Origin: Bacteroidaceae bacterium
GTDB taxonomy: Bacteria; Bacteroidota; Bacteroidia; Bacteroidales; Bacteroidaceae
DNA: 53,276 bases
Direction of reading: 5' to 3'
NCBI GenBank assembly: GCA_016286165.1
Contig: JAEESE010000022.1
Coordinates: 1-53,276, forward strand
In this document: in pieces, positions 33,139-44,100 of the stretch
How the letters are laid out: every line of letters begins with the position of its first letter
Numbering within the stretch: the first letter of the stretch is position 1
Notes under the pieces: model-generated
What the model was told of the DNA's origin: nothing
The model's input: only the letters and a program-made list of their open reading frames with translations
Databases searched by the model: none
Program-made: the position numbers and the translations under genes

Positions 33139-33600
33139 ATGGACACTTTAAGTTACAAGACCATTTCTGCCAACAAGGCCACTGTAAAGAAGGAATGGGT
33201 AGTGGTAGATGCCACTGACCAGATCCTCGGCCGTATGGCTTCGAAGGTGGCTAAGTTGCTGCGTGGCAAGTACAAGCCATCATTTACGCCTCATGTTGAC
33301 TGTGGCGACAATGTCATCATCATCAATGCCAACAAGATTCAGCTCACAGGTAAGAAAATGACCGACCGCGTCTACCTCCGCTACAGCATGTATCCCGGTG
33401 GACAGAAGGCCAGCACACCTGCTGACATCATCGCTAAGCCCAACGGTTACGAGCGACTCGTTCGCCGTGTGGTAAAAGGCATGCTCCCCAAAAACAAACT
33501 GGCAGCCAAGGTGCTCAGCAACCTCTACATCTACGAGGGTCCCGAGCACAAGCACGAGGCACAAAGCCCCAAAGCCATCGATATTAACCTCTATAAGTAA
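33139..33600 (+). CDS. rplM: 50S ribosomal protein L13
   Basis: This 153-residue protein has the L13 fold marks VDATDQILGRMASKVAKLLRG near the N-terminus (WVVVDATDQILGR), HVDCGDNVIIINA and the family's YRYSMYPGG-like segment LRYSMYPGGQK. It is an early assembly protein of the large subunit. rpsI begins 6 bp after its stop; L13-S9 is a near-universal bacterial pair. Confidence 0.97.
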   Translation: MDTLSYKTISANKATVKKEWVVVDATDQILGRMASKVAKLLRGKYKPSFTPHVDCGDNVIIINANKIQLTGKKMTDRVYLRYSMYPGGQKASTPADIIAKPNGYERLVRRVVKGMLPKNKLAAKVLSNLYIYEGPEHKHEAQSPKAIDINLYK

Positions 33601-33606
33601 ACAGAA

Positions 33607-33993
33607 ATGGCAGTAATTAACGCATTAGGACGCCGCAAGAGCGCCGTTGCCCGTGTTTATGTGACAGAGGGCACTGGAAAGATTACCATCAACAAGAAGG
33701 ATCTTACGGAGTACTTCCCCAACCCCATCCTTCAGTTCGTCGTCAAGCAGCCCCTTGCACTGCTCGACGTTACAGAGAAATACGACGTCAAAGTAAACAT
33801 CTTCGGTGGCGGTTACACCGGTCAGAGCCAGGCTCTTCGCCTCGCTATCGCCCGTGCACTCGTCAAGATTAATGCCGAGGACAAGAAGGCCCTCCGCGCC
33901 AATGGCTTCATGACACGCGATCCCCGTGAGGTTGAGCGTAAAAAGCCCGGTCAGCCCAAGGCTCGTCGTCGCTTCCAGTTCAGCAAACGTTAA
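33607..33993 (+). CDS. rpsI: 30S ribosomal protein S9
   Basis: This 128-residue protein includes GRRKSAVARVYV at the N-terminus, GGGYTGQSQALRLAIARAL, and the basic tail ending in RRRFQFSKR whose last Arg reaches the P-site tRNA. It is coupled to rplM. Confidence 0.97.
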   Translation: MAVINALGRRKSAVARVYVTEGTGKITINKKDLTEYFPNPILQFVVKQPLALLDVTEKYDVKVNIFGGGYTGQSQALRLAIARALVKINAEDKKALRANGFMTRDPREVERKKPGQPKARRRFQFSKR

Positions 33994-34148
33994 TCGGCAT
34001 CAACAGCTTTGCTGGGCTGCATAGATTGCGTTTAGTATCTAAATCGAGCGGACACTTACTTTAAACTTTAAACATTAAACTAAGTTTACCGCGCGATTGG
34101 TTAACAATTAACCCAAAAGAAAGTAAACACTTTATTAAAAAAACAATT

Positions 34149-34961
34149 ATGTCAAGAACTAATTTCGACCAACTGCTTGAGGCAGGTTGCCACTTCGGTC
34201 ACCTCAAGCGCAAGTGGAACCCCGCCATGGCTCCATACATCTTCATGGAGAAGAATGGCATTCATATCATCGACCTCCACAAGACCGTGGTAAAGATCGA
34301 CGAGGCTGCTGAGGCTCTTAAGAACATCGCCAAGAGCGGCCGCAAGATTCTCTTTGTTGCTACTAAGAAACAGGCCAAGCCCGTCATTGCCGAGAAGGCA
34401 ACATCCATCAACATGCCCTACGTCATCGAGCGCTGGCCCGGTGGCATGCTCACCAACTTCGCCACCATCCGCAAGGCTGTGAAGAAGATGGCAAGCATCG
34501 ACAAGCTCTTTGCCGACGGCACTTTCTCAAACCTCAGCAAGCGCGAAGCTCTGCAGGTTAGCCGTCAGCGTGCTAAGCTCGAGAAGAACCTCGGTTCCGT
34601 AGCCGACCTCACCCGTCTGCCCGCTGCCGTGTTCGTCGTCGACGTGCTCAAGGAGCAGATTGCCGTTCGCGAAGCTAACCGCCTCGGCATCCCCGTCTTC
34701 GGTATCGTAGACACCAATTCCGACCCCACCAACGTGGACTTCGTAATCCCCGCCAACGATGACGCCAACAAGAGCGTTGAGGTTATCCTCGAAGCTTGCG
34801 TAGCTGCCATCAACGAGGGTCTCGAAGAGCGTAAGGCTGAGCGCGTCGACGCTGAAGCTGCTGCCGAGAAGCAGGAGAAAGGCGGTCGCCAGAGCGCTCG
34901 CGTTGAGGAAGAGGACGACGCTGAAGCTGAAGAAGCAGCTGAAGCTCCCGTTGAGGAGTAA
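34149..34961 (+). CDS. rpsB: 30S ribosomal protein S2
   Basis: This 270-residue protein begins with the S2 signature LLEAGCHFGH and has VATKKQAKPVI, RWPGGMLTNFATI and IPVFGIVDTNSDP. The C-terminal tail is long and strongly acidic (Glu/Ala-rich, from about residue 225), as seen in Bacteroidetes S2. It precedes tsf, the usual order, but the two are separated by 149 bp of low-complexity tract. In this gap and the one before rpsB (33994-34148) I see no clear promoter. Confidence 0.97.
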   Translation: MSRTNFDQLLEAGCHFGHLKRKWNPAMAPYIFMEKNGIHIIDLHKTVVKIDEAAEALKNIAKSGRKILFVATKKQAKPVIAEKATSINMPYVIERWPGGMLTNFATIRKAVKKMASIDKLFADGTFSNLSKREALQVSRQRAKLEKNLGSVADLTRLPAAVFVVDVLKEQIAVREANRLGIPVFGIVDTNSDPTNVDFVIPANDDANKSVEVILEACVAAINEGLEERKAERVDAEAAAEKQEKGGRQSARVEEEDDAEAEEAAEAPVEE

Positions 34962-34977
34962 ACTGATTCGAGTCAGA

Positions 34978-35107
34978 GTGAAAAGTGAAAGAGTGAAAAG
35001 TGAAAAATAATAATCACTTTACATTCTTCACTTTCTTCACAAAATCCTACTGCTCGAACATGTAAAATTTATTTTTCACTTTTCATTCTATCATTTTTCA
35101 TTCCAAG
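34978..35107. repeat. GTGAAAA / TTTTCAC tract between rpsB and tsf
   Basis: Plus-strand GTGAAAAGTGAAAGAGTGAA units at 34978-35007 are mirrored by CACTTT/TTCACTTT units at 35018-35100, so the spacer could fold on itself. It is another gene-border tract. Confidence 0.7.
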
Positions 35108-35110
35108 AAC

Positions 35111-36106
35111 ATGGCTGTATCAATCAAAGATATCCAGAAGCTGCGCGAAATGACCGGCGCAGGTCTGGCAGACTGCAAGAAGGCTCTCGAAGAGAGCGAA
35201 GGCAACATCGACGCTGCTATTGAGATCATCCGCAAGAAGGGTCAGGCCGTTGCTGCTAAGCGTAGCGACCGTGAGGCTTCCGAGGGTTGCGTAGTAGTGA
35301 AGGCCGACGGCAACTTCGCCGCCATCATCGCCCTCAAGTGCGAAACCGACTTCGTGGCCAACAACGCCGACTTCGTAAAGCTCACTCAGGAAATCCTCGA
35401 CGCTGCCGTTGCAGCTCGCTGCAAGACTCTCGACGAGGTGAAGGCTCTGCCCATGGGCGAAGGCACCATTCAGGACGCCGTCGTCGCTCGCAGCGGTATC
35501 ACCGGCGAGAAGATGGAACTCGATGGCTACAGCGTCATCGAAGGCGAGTGCATCGCCACCTACGACCACCAGAACAAGCACACCCTCTGCACCATGGTTG
35601 CCCTCAACAAGTGCGTTGAGGATGCTATGGCCGGTAAGAACGTTGCCATGCAGATTGCCAGCGCTAACCCCGTGGCCGTTGACCAGAGCGCAGTGCCTCA
35701 GGCCACTATCGACAGCGAGCTCCGCGTAGCCGTCGAGAAGACCAAGGAAGAGCAGATTGCCAAGGCTGTAGAAGCTGCCATCCGCAAGGCTGGTGTCAAC
35801 CCCGCACACGTCGACAGCGATGACCACATCGAGAGCAACATGGCTAAGGGTTGGATTACCCCCGAGCAGGCCGCTATGGTCCGTGAGCTCAAGGTAAAGG
35901 TTGCCGAAGAGAAGGCTGCCAACCTCCCCGAGCAGATGATTCAGAACATCGCTCAGGGCCGCCTGAAGAAGTTCTTCAAGGAGAGCTGCCTCCTCGAGCA
36001 GGAGTACATCTGGGACAAGAACATGACCGTTGCCCAGTACCTCCACAGCGTCGACAAGGAGCTCACCGTGACCGCCTTCAAGCGCTTCACCCTCCGCGCC
36101 GAGTAA
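35111..36106 (+). CDS. tsf: Elongation factor Ts
   Basis: This 331-residue protein is the nucleotide exchange factor for EF-Tu. The UBA-like N-terminus has LREMTGAGLADCKKALEES; CETDFVANN is the classic EF-Ts signature; two core subdomains follow. It is longer than E. coli EF-Ts (283), as usual in Bacteroidetes. It ends at a strong terminator. Confidence 0.97.
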   Translation: MAVSIKDIQKLREMTGAGLADCKKALEESEGNIDAAIEIIRKKGQAVAAKRSDREASEGCVVVKADGNFAAIIALKCETDFVANNADFVKLTQEILDAAVAARCKTLDEVKALPMGEGTIQDAVVARSGITGEKMELDGYSVIEGECIATYDHQNKHTLCTMVALNKCVEDAMAGKNVAMQIASANPVAVDQSAVPQATIDSELRVAVEKTKEEQIAKAVEAAIRKAGVNPAHVDSDDHIESNMAKGWITPEQAAMVRELKVKVAEEKAANLPEQMIQNIAQGRLKKFFKESCLLEQEYIWDKNMTVAQYLHSVDKELTVTAFKRFTLRAE

Positions 36107-36167
36107 TTAGTCAAGTCGGATTCTCAATCCCGAGACATCGAAATCCCGACTGAAACTATTAAATAAT

Positions 36168-36209
36168 GAGTCCGCCAACTGACATCCTCAGTTGGCGGAC
36201 TCTTTTATT
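36168..36209. terminator. tsf terminator (also serving the GH31 gene)
   Basis: GAGTCCGCCAACTGA pairs perfectly over 15 bp with TCAGTTGGCGGACTC around a 5-nt loop, then TTTTATT. The minus-strand exit also is T-rich (ATTATTT), so it can end the convergent GH31 transcript. Confidence 0.93.
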
Positions 36210-36227
36210 AGCCGTATCTGCCTTCAC

Positions 36228-39200
36228 TCACCTCACCAGCACCTCTTTCCCATCGATGATATAAAGGCCTTTTCTTAACTGGGGACCGGAGGCTGACCAT
36301 TGGCCGCTGGCTACCAGTCTTCCGTTGAGGTCGTAAGCCGAATGTTCGGTATTCGATGCTGAAGGTTCCAGGGCTTCGATGCCGACTGCGGTATTGAGTT
36401 CCTGTTCTGTTTTCTTCAGGTCAGATGTGAAGCCTACATAACTGACCACGGAACGGCCTTGGGCATTGGTCGATGTCATGCCGAACACAGTCTCGCCCGT
36501 GAGTTCGTAGCCTCTGTTCTCATCAATGCTCCATGATATCATGATACGCCCGTCCTTCAGGGTTCTGACGTCAACCGGGTTGACGATATTCACCCATGTG
36601 CCGTTGATAAACCACAGCTGTGAATCGTTCTTGGTTTTCGACACCTCTGTGGCAACAGCCACGAGGTATTTCATGCCCGGCTCCATGTATTTCTTCTCTT
36701 GATAGCGCAAGGCTATGTTCTGTGCACCTTTCTTGGTGATGGTGATAGTGTTGTTTCTTGTGTTGCAACTGATGTCCGACGCACCGAGACGGTCGGATAC
36801 TCGGTTGCGATACCAGTCGTTGGCCTTCCAGGTGTAGAGATTCTTGGGAATTGTCGTCTCAACATTCATGCTCGTCTGGTGCTCGTTGCCAAGCCCGTCG
36901 GTATATGTCACGCTGACGACAGCCTGACCTTGTTTCTGCCCGGCATAGATGATACCGTCGCGCACCTCTGCCACCTCCTTGTCGCTGCTCTCACATTGGG
37001 CATCAAGAGTGACGAACTGCGAAGTGCCGTCGGCCAGTTTGGCTTTCACAGCAAACGTGCGGCTCTGCCCCAGGAACAGGCTGACATTGGCCGGAGTGGT
37101 CTGAATGCTCTGCACGGCTGCCACGTCGCCCGTCACCGGATGTTCGTTGTCTATCTGCACCTTAACCTCTGCCCCTGTGTAAGCGATGTCTTTGCTGAAA
37201 CGCTCCGACTGCTGAATGCCCACTCCTACATGTTTGTCGGCATCGACAAGCACTATGCGGAAAGTGCGGTTCTTCAGCATTCCTTCGAACTCGCCCTGCC
37301 GCTGTCCTATGGTCAGTGTGTGGCTCTTATCGTCCCACCGGAACGGGATTTCCGAGAACTGGCCTTTCTCGTAATTATAGTTGTCGCGCTCGTCCTCGTA
37401 GAGTGTAAACTCTCCGTCGGCACCCGGATATATTCTAACCTCGAGGTTATCCCAATTGCTCTGCTCGCTATATTGCACCTTAGGTCCCCAAGGGATGATG
37501 GCGCCCTGACGCGCATAAAGCGGCATCACAGCCAGAGCGACCTCGCGCTTCACCGTCTGTCCGCCTTCGTACTGCTGTCCGGTCCAGACGTCTGTCCAGC
37601 CGTCGCCCTTAGGCAGGTATATGCTACGCTGAGTGGCTTGCGCCTTCGTCACTGGTGCCACCAGCAGGTCTTGCCCAAACATAAACTGGTCCTTCAGCTC
37701 ATGTGTGCGTGTGTCTGCAGGATAAGCAATGCCCATGGCACGCATAAACGAATACCCTTCGTTGTACACACGTCTGTCTGTGCTGTAGATATATGGTAGC
37801 AGGGCATAACGCAGGTTGATGTATCGATTGATCACATCGTAGTAGCTCTCCCCTTCCTGGCCATACTGATATATGGCACGGTCGGTGCCCGAACCATGGC
37901 TACGCATGATGGTACAGAATGTCCCGAACTGAATCCATCGGCAATACAGTTCATTATATGTATCCTGCCCTGGTCCGTGGTAGCTGCCGTTGAAGAAACC
38001 GCCTATGTCGCTGTTCCAACTGGGAATGCCGCAGGCCGAGTAGTTCAGGGCTGCCGGTATCTGATTGGCAAGCGTCTCCCACGAAGCGGTGATATCGCCG
38101 CTCCATGTGCCTGCTCCATAGCGTTGCATGCCTATGAAACCCGAGCGTGTCATTATCATCACACGCTTGGCCTCCGTCAGCTCGGCCTTCTGGGCCCGAT
38201 GTCCGTCGTACACTCCACTGGCATGCATCAGCGGGAACACATTACGCATAGAGCGCCAGGTATGGGAGGCCTCGAGCGAGTGCGGGTTCAGGGTGGCATT
38301 ATCTTCATCGTCCTTGTTCAGCACTATGAAGTCGTTGGTCCTCTCCCAATCCTCGCCGCCTTGATAGTGGTCGGGTTCCGACGAGTCCACCCAGTAGGCA
38401 TCCACGCCTTTGCTCACCAATCCTTCCCAGAGGCATTTCCAGTAGTAGTCGCGCGCCGACTGCTGGTAGGGACTGTAGATAGCCACTCCTGAGTTTGGCG
38501 GGTAAGTGGTGGTCATTATCTCGTTGCCCATCTTCATCAACTGGTTGCTGGCCTTGAAGTGTGCATATTGCTTTGTGTCGGGGCCGAAGTTAGCCCAGAA
38601 TGAGATGAGCAGATGGCCGCCACCGTTGTGAATGCCGTTTATCATCTTCGGATAGTCGGTCTTGAACGTACTGTTGAGGAACTCCATCGCGTTCCACTGG
38701 TTGTTGCCGCCCCAGTATTGCCAGTCCTGCACCACACAGTCGATGGGCACTTTCAGCGAGCGGTACTTCTGCAGCACACCCAGCGTTTCCGTAGCACTCT
38801 GATAGCGTTCCTTGCTCTGGAAATAGCCGAAGGTCCACAGCGGCACCATCGTAGCCTGCCCCGACAGCTGACGCAGGAGGCGCTGCACATCGTCGCCACG
38901 AGCCTCATCGCCTACCAGCACATAGTAGTCCACCGCATGAGCGGCTTCCGTCTTGAAGGTGGCCCCGTTCGAAGAGTTGTCGCTGAAGTCGCAAGGACCG
39001 TACAAGTCCCAGTACAAGCCGTATCCACGCGTGGAGTGGAAGAACGGTATCCACACCGACATATTGTTCTGCACCATGTGGTTGTAGCTCTTGTTGCGGT
39101 GGTTCAAGGCACCGTCCTGCACCTGCCCGAAGCCATAGATAGCCTCACCGTTAGACAGGCGGAACGACTGCGACACCGTATAAGGGTCTATGGTGTGGGA

Positions 39201-39560
39201 TGTGCGTTTGGTAAACACCGCCTTTGCCCGCTCCTTGATGAGCAATGTGCCGTCGGCACGGAAGAAGCTCAACAGGCCTGTCTGCCTGTTGCACGTCACC
39301 ATCACTTCGCTTGTCAGCAACGTGTCAACATTATTACCGCTCATGCTCTTTGGATTCACCTTCTGTGGAGTCATCGTCACCACCACCTTCGGGTCGCACT
39401 TTCCCAGCTCGTCGGTTTGCTGATACTTCGTAACTCGAACTATTTCAGGCGAATAGAACGACACTTCCGTCACGACACCGCCCACGGTTATCGTGTAATC
39501 CTGCGCATACGCCCCTGTCATCAGAGAGGCAGCGATTGCAACCAAAACAGTTTTTTTCAT
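36228..39560 (-). CDS. GH31 glycoside hydrolase with Big-like domain and T9SS-type C-terminal signal
   Basis: This 1110-residue secreted enzyme has a signal peptide (cleavage after AYAQ). The GH31 barrel has the nucleophile loop DAYWVDSSEPDHYQG and acid/base region GTWSGDITASWE, plus CGIPSWNSDIGGF. Substrate is alpha-xyloside or alpha-glucoside; I cannot decide which. After the beta-sandwich come a bacterial Ig-like domain (about 825-915), a further beta-rich region, and at the very end AYDLNGRLVASGQ...KGLYIIDGKEVLVR, a typical T9SS type A sorting tail. It would therefore be exported through SprA-type machinery and anchored or released at the surface. It lies downstream of the truncated GH29 gene on the same strand. 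Confidence 0.92.
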   Translation of the reverse strand: MKKTVLVAIAASLMTGAYAQDYTITVGGVVTEVSFYSPEIVRVTKYQQTDELGKCDPKVVVTMTPQKVNPKSMSGNNVDTLLTSEVMVTCNRQTGLLSFFRADGTLLIKERAKAVFTKRTSHTIDPYTVSQSFRLSNGEAIYGFGQVQDGALNHRNKSYNHMVQNNMSVWIPFFHSTRGYGLYWDLYGPCDFSDNSSNGATFKTEAAHAVDYYVLVGDEARGDDVQRLLRQLSGQATMVPLWTFGYFQSKERYQSATETLGVLQKYRSLKVPIDCVVQDWQYWGGNNQWNAMEFLNSTFKTDYPKMINGIHNGGGHLLISFWANFGPDTKQYAHFKASNQLMKMGNEIMTTTYPPNSGVAIYSPYQQSARDYYWKCLWEGLVSKGVDAYWVDSSEPDHYQGGEDWERTNDFIVLNKDDEDNATLNPHSLEASHTWRSMRNVFPLMHASGVYDGHRAQKAELTEAKRVMIMTRSGFIGMQRYGAGTWSGDITASWETLANQIPAALNYSACGIPSWNSDIGGFFNGSYHGPGQDTYNELYCRWIQFGTFCTIMRSHGSGTDRAIYQYGQEGESYYDVINRYINLRYALLPYIYSTDRRVYNEGYSFMRAMGIAYPADTRTHELKDQFMFGQDLLVAPVTKAQATQRSIYLPKGDGWTDVWTGQQYEGGQTVKREVALAVMPLYARQGAIIPWGPKVQYSEQSNWDNLEVRIYPGADGEFTLYEDERDNYNYEKGQFSEIPFRWDDKSHTLTIGQRQGEFEGMLKNRTFRIVLVDADKHVGVGIQQSERFSKDIAYTGAEVKVQIDNEHPVTGDVAAVQSIQTTPANVSLFLGQSRTFAVKAKLADGTSQFVTLDAQCESSDKEVAEVRDGIIYAGQKQGQAVVSVTYTDGLGNEHQTSMNVETTIPKNLYTWKANDWYRNRVSDRLGASDISCNTRNNTITITKKGAQNIALRYQEKKYMEPGMKYLVAVATEVSKTKNDSQLWFINGTWVNIVNPVDVRTLKDGRIMISWSIDENRGYELTGETVFGMTSTNAQGRSVVSYVGFTSDLKKTEQELNTAVGIEALEPSASNTEHSAYDLNGRLVASGQWSASGPQLRKGLYIIDGKEVLVR

Positions 39561-39617
39561 ATCTTTTGATTTAAGTTTATCTTAGTTTCGCATGCTCTGC
39601 TTGCATGTTTGGGGGGA

Positions 39618-39711
39618 AGTTCTTCAGACTCGCTTCGCTCGAAGAAGCGTCCTTCGGCCGAGCGAAAGGAGTTCTTGAAGGGTCAAGCGTCGCAAGCGCC
39701 GAGCGAAGGAA
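39618..39711. repeat. Family A palindromic repeat, copy 2 plus half copy
   Basis: A complete inverted copy (39618-39668) closely matches copy 1. It is followed by a half copy TCAAGCGTCGCAAGCGCCGA at about 39682-39708. They lie just beyond the stop of the truncated fucosidase gene. Confidence 0.8.
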
Positions 39712-39782
39712 GTTATCACTCGCTTGGCTCGCTGAGAAGTTAAAGACGATACCATCAAGACGAGTTCTATCCTCGAGTTTCC

Positions 39783-40460
39783 TTATTCTTTTACCATCAT
39801 CTTATATGTCTCAGGCCATTGATAATAGGTGGTGCGGTCTATCTTACGCACTTCGTCGGCGCCGCCATACCAGCCGTTGCCGCCATTGGCTCCGTCGAAC
39901 CACACCTCGAATATCTCGCCATAGTTCGTCAGCAGTTCTCGCAACTGGTTGCGGAAATAGGTGACATATTCCTCTCGGCCATATTCGGGATGATTCCTGT
40001 CCCACGGCGAGAGGTAAACGGCAAACTCCAGGCCCTCCTCGCGACAGGCATCTGCCAGTTCACGCACTACGTCGCCTTTGCCGCCCTTCCATGGTGAGTT
40101 CTTTACGGAGTACTCCGTGTAGGCACTCGGCCACATACAGAAACCGCAATGGTGCTTGGCGGTGAAGATGATGCCGCGCATGCCGGCTTGCTTGCATACA
40201 CGGGCCCACTGGCGGCAGTCAAGGTCTGAAGGATTGAACAGCTTCGGATCCTCATTACCATATCCCCATTCCTGGTCGGTATAGGTATTGAGCGAGTAGT
40301 GTATGAACGCATACATCTCCATATCCTGCCACCGCAACTGATTCTCATTGGGGACAGGTCCACAAGGAACTGGCTCCGTCATTGACTTGGACTTCTGCTG
40401 GCCGTTAGCCACTCCAAGCAACAATAAACAAGCTATAAATGCCGATAATATTCTTTTCAT
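39783..40460 (-). pseudogene. GH29 alpha-L-fucosidase, truncated after the nucleophile region
   Basis: This 225-residue protein has a signal peptide (cleavage after ANGQ) and the N-terminal half of a GH29 barrel: MEMYAFIHYSLNTYTDQEWG, FTAKHHCGFCMWPS, and the nucleophile segment VWFDGANGG. It stops soon after (TYKMMVKE), whereas family members continue for several hundred residues with the rest of the barrel and a beta-sandwich. Downstream is only repetitive, family A-containing DNA. It reads as a gene that lost its 3' end, probably by repeat-associated rearrangement; residual function is unlikely. It has an intact promoter. Confidence 0.8.
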
Positions 40461-40519
40461 TGCTAACCAGTTGAATTAATATTAAGGAAGATTTCACCTG
40501 ATTGCCATTTCTGACGCTG

Positions 40520-40552
40520 CAAAGATACAAAAATGCGCAAGAGTTGAGCAAG
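40520..40552 (-). promoter_or_regulatory. Promoter of the GH29 gene
   Basis: Minus-strand TATCTTTG (40527-40520) with CTTG about 21 bp upstream. Confidence 0.5.
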
Positions 40553-40825
40553 AAAATGAAGAAAAAAAGTAGGAAACCATATACAATTAAAACCATTCAG
40601 GTATCCAGCGGCCTTTAGAGGATTGCCCTTGGGCCATCCGTGCCCGATGAGGGGAGCCGTAACTCCTACGGCGACGGAGGGGCAAAGGGCAAAAGCATTC
40701 AATAACTACCCACTACCCACTCTAAACTCCCCACTAACTATTAACTATTAACTCTTAACTATTAACTATTAACTAACCCGTTAAGGTTAAGGTCAAGGTC
40801 AAGGTTTTAACTCTTAACTATTAAC

Positions 40826-40879
40826 TCTTCGCTCGGCGCTTGCGACGCTTCTTCGAGCCTCAAGGCGAGTCTGAAGAAC
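40826..40879. repeat. Family A palindromic repeat, copy 3
   Basis: CTTCGCTCGGCGCTTGCGAC then GCTTCTTCGAGCCTCAAGGC and GAGTCTGAAGAAC; the central loop differs from the other copies. It is embedded within the heptamer array. Confidence 0.8.
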
Positions 40880-40955
40880 TATTAACTAACCCGTCAAGGT
40901 CAAGGTCAAGGTCAACGCCTTTTAGTACGCAAATCTTAACAAATCGTCAAAATAA

Positions 40956-40987
40956 TTTGGTCATTTGGGCATTAGTTTCTATTTTTG
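40956..40987 (+). promoter_or_regulatory. Promoter of the giant surface protein gene
   Basis: TTTG (40956-40959), 20 bp, TATTTTTG (40980-40987), about 118 bp before the start. Confidence 0.65.
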
Positions 40988-41104
40988 TCGCAGAAATATA
41001 CAAAAATAGTAACGAAAATCACAATAAACTTACCGATATGAAGCCTATAAGTCGCTTCATAACTATGCAAGCAACGGAACAAAACATTTAAAATCATACG
41101 CACT

Positions 41105-44100
41105 ATGAAACAGATACTGTTCATGAAGAGATTATTAATCTTCGTATGCGCCCTTCTCCCTATGATAGGGGTTAGCCAATTGAAAGCGCAGTCCATATCA
41201 AGCGGCAAAACGTTCAGGCTCAAAAATCAGCGAGCCGGCTACTTATACAAGTCAGGCGACAATATAGCCGGTACGTCGAGCGCAAGTCAGGCTTCAGTAT
41301 TTACGTTAGTCACGAATAGCACCCTCAACGGCGGCATATACTATCTCTACGATGTCACCAACAATGCCTTCGTGCACCACACGGGAGATAATCCCAATAA
41401 TCCTGGATCTTATGGTAATTACGCCTCAGAGAGTGAGCCAGAGACGCACATGCTTGTGAGTGCCGCCTTTTGGTTAGAATCCACAGACAACTCTACTTAC
41501 CCTTATAAGATTCGTGGCAACATGGGCAACTACCTCAATGTAGATAGTCAACCAGGCTATGCATGCTTCAACACTTGGTCTTCAACCGACGCGGGTAATA
41601 GTTTTGCTATTGAATACCTGGACAATATATCCTCTGAATCAGAAACCTATCAACGAGCATTGAAGCTGCTGGACAACTACTTCTCCTATGCAGAGCTCAG
41701 CAGCGACAACACTAAACTTACCTTCTACTACGATAATCAACGGGCCAGCCGCGAAGGCACAACTTATAGCCTCAACACAGGCAATAATGACCCTGGATGG
41801 TATAACTATCGCGAGAGCATAACAAGTGTGGAGTTCTCTGATTTGACGACGTTTAAGACTTATTTCAAGCCTACGAGCACATACCGTTGGTTCAATGGCA
41901 TGACCAACCTTACGGATATTCATAGCTTGTATAACTTGAACACGAGTGAGGTGACAAATATGAGAGGCATGTTCTACGGCTGTTCTAAACTGACAAGCCT
42001 CGACTTTAGCGGATTTAACACGGAAAAGGTGACTGACATGGCATTTATGTTTCAGCACTGTCCCTCACTCACAAGCCTCAATGTCTCGAGTTTCAATACT
42101 GCCAGCGTCACGGATATGACTGCTATGTTTGATGGTTGTTCCTCGTTGACATCGCTCGACGTTTCGGGCTTCAACACGGCAAATGTCACAAACATGACTC
42201 AGATGTTCTACAACTGTTCTAAGCTGACGACCCTCGATGTCTCTGGGTTCAACACGGCTAAAGTCGGCAATTTTTCTATGATGTTCTATAATTGCCAGAA
42301 GCTGACCTCTCTGGATGTATCGGGGTTCAATACAGCGAAAGCAACGACCATGAGTTCTATGTTCTCTGGCTGCTCATCCTTGACGAGTCTCGACGTGTCC
42401 GACTTCAATACCGAGAAAGTGACTGCAATGAACTATATGTTTAATAACTGTAGTAAACTTACCTCCCTTGACGTCTCTGGATTCAACACTGCAAATGTGA
42501 CGAATATGAGCTATATGTTCTATTATTGCAGTAAAGTTCCCAACCTTGACGTCTCTGGCTTCAACACCGCAAAGGTAACAGATATAAGCTATATGTTCCG
42601 TGGTTGCAATCTGCTTAAAGAACTTAACGTCTCGAGCTTCAACACGGCATTGGTAACTAAGATGGACTACATGTTCGCTAATTGCGGATCCTTGACCACC
42701 ATATACGCCAGTGATACGTGGACTACAAATGCCGTTACATCGTCAAGCTCTATGTTCTCAGGGAGCACCAAAATCGTAGGCGGTGCTGGCACCACATATA
42801 ATTCAAATGCCACCAATGCCAATTACGCCCACATCGACGGCGGCACTGCCAATCCCGGCTACCTGACATCCGACAAAATCTCCTTCGCCGACGCCAACGT
42901 CAAGGCCATCTGCGTCGCCAACTGGGACACCAATGGCGACGGCGAGCTGAGCTTAGCTGAGGCTGCGGCAGTGACCTCGGATCAGATGGGAACTACGTTC
43001 TCTGAAAACAAAAACATCACATCCTTTAATGAACTAAGGTTCTTCACTGGATTGGATCGTCTGAGAATGGATGCTTTCTATAATTGTACTGCACTCCAGA
43101 GCATCACACTGCCCGAAAGCCTGACAAGCATCGGTATTGATTGCTTCTGGGATTGCTCATCTCTTAAGGCTCTCCATATACCAAAGAGCGTCACTTCCAT
43201 TGGCAACTACATCACGGCGGGATGCGCGGCCCTTGAGACGATTACCGTAGATCCCGAAAACACAGTGTTGGCTTCGCCCAACAACTGCAACGCCATCATT
43301 AAGGAGGGCACTCTGCTGGTAGCCGGCTGTAAGAACACCGTTATCCCCGACGGCATCACAACTATCGGCGTGGCAAGTATGAACGGGTTCTCCCTCACAA
43401 ACATAGTGATACCTGCTTCCGTCACAGAAATCCAAATGAATGGCTTCGGTAAAAACGGAACCCTTCAGACAGTGACGATGCTGGCCACCGAGCCTCCTCT
43501 GCTGCAGCGCGGTGCATTCGGCCCCACCGCTACTCTGCAGGAGAACTGCATACTCATCGTGCCCGACGACAGCCGCGAGGCATACCTAACAGCAGAGGCT
43601 GGTAGTCAGGCCTTCACCTACGCCGAGACCTTCAAGGAGATACGCACCGCCAGTTTCTCCAACCACGTGCATATTAATAATGTGGAGGCCACCACGAGTG
43701 ACCTGGCGACACTTGCCGTTATCAACAACGACGTGGTAGAGAACAGACCAACCATCTCGGTGACTGCCGGTGCGCCAGCCTATTTCAACATCAACGGTTT
43801 CAATGGTTGGTGGCAGAAGAAGGTAGGCGGCGAATTCACAAACGTATATAGCGGTTTGTTCACACCAGGCACTTGGCGTTTCCATTGTCAGGTACGTATC
43901 GACGGCGACGACGCAACCTCCAACGTGTTGGCAAGCCCCCTCACGGTGAAGGTGAACGATGTGGAGTGGACTGTTGAATACGTTAATCTAGCAGATGATT
44001 ATAGTTTCTGCTTTGTATCCTCTCCCGAAATAGAAGTTACAGTACCCAACGAAGTCATCAACTTTGCCGACGCCAACGTCAAGGCCATCTGTGTCGCCAA

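Larger units (their letters stand above)
40461..41104. repeat. Gene-free stretch filled with tandem tracts
   Basis: After the GH29 promoter, 40703-40825 is an array of CACTACC, AACTATT/AACTCTT heptamers and GGTCAA hexamers. Then comes a family A copy at 40826-40879, then AACTATT and GGTCAA units again to about 40918. A promoter for the giant protein follows at 40956-40987. No gene is seen. Confidence 0.75.

Noticed and set aside
35120..36046. 308-residue open frame opposite tsf
   Set aside because: tsf is unambiguous on the plus strand; the shadow arises from strong codon bias.
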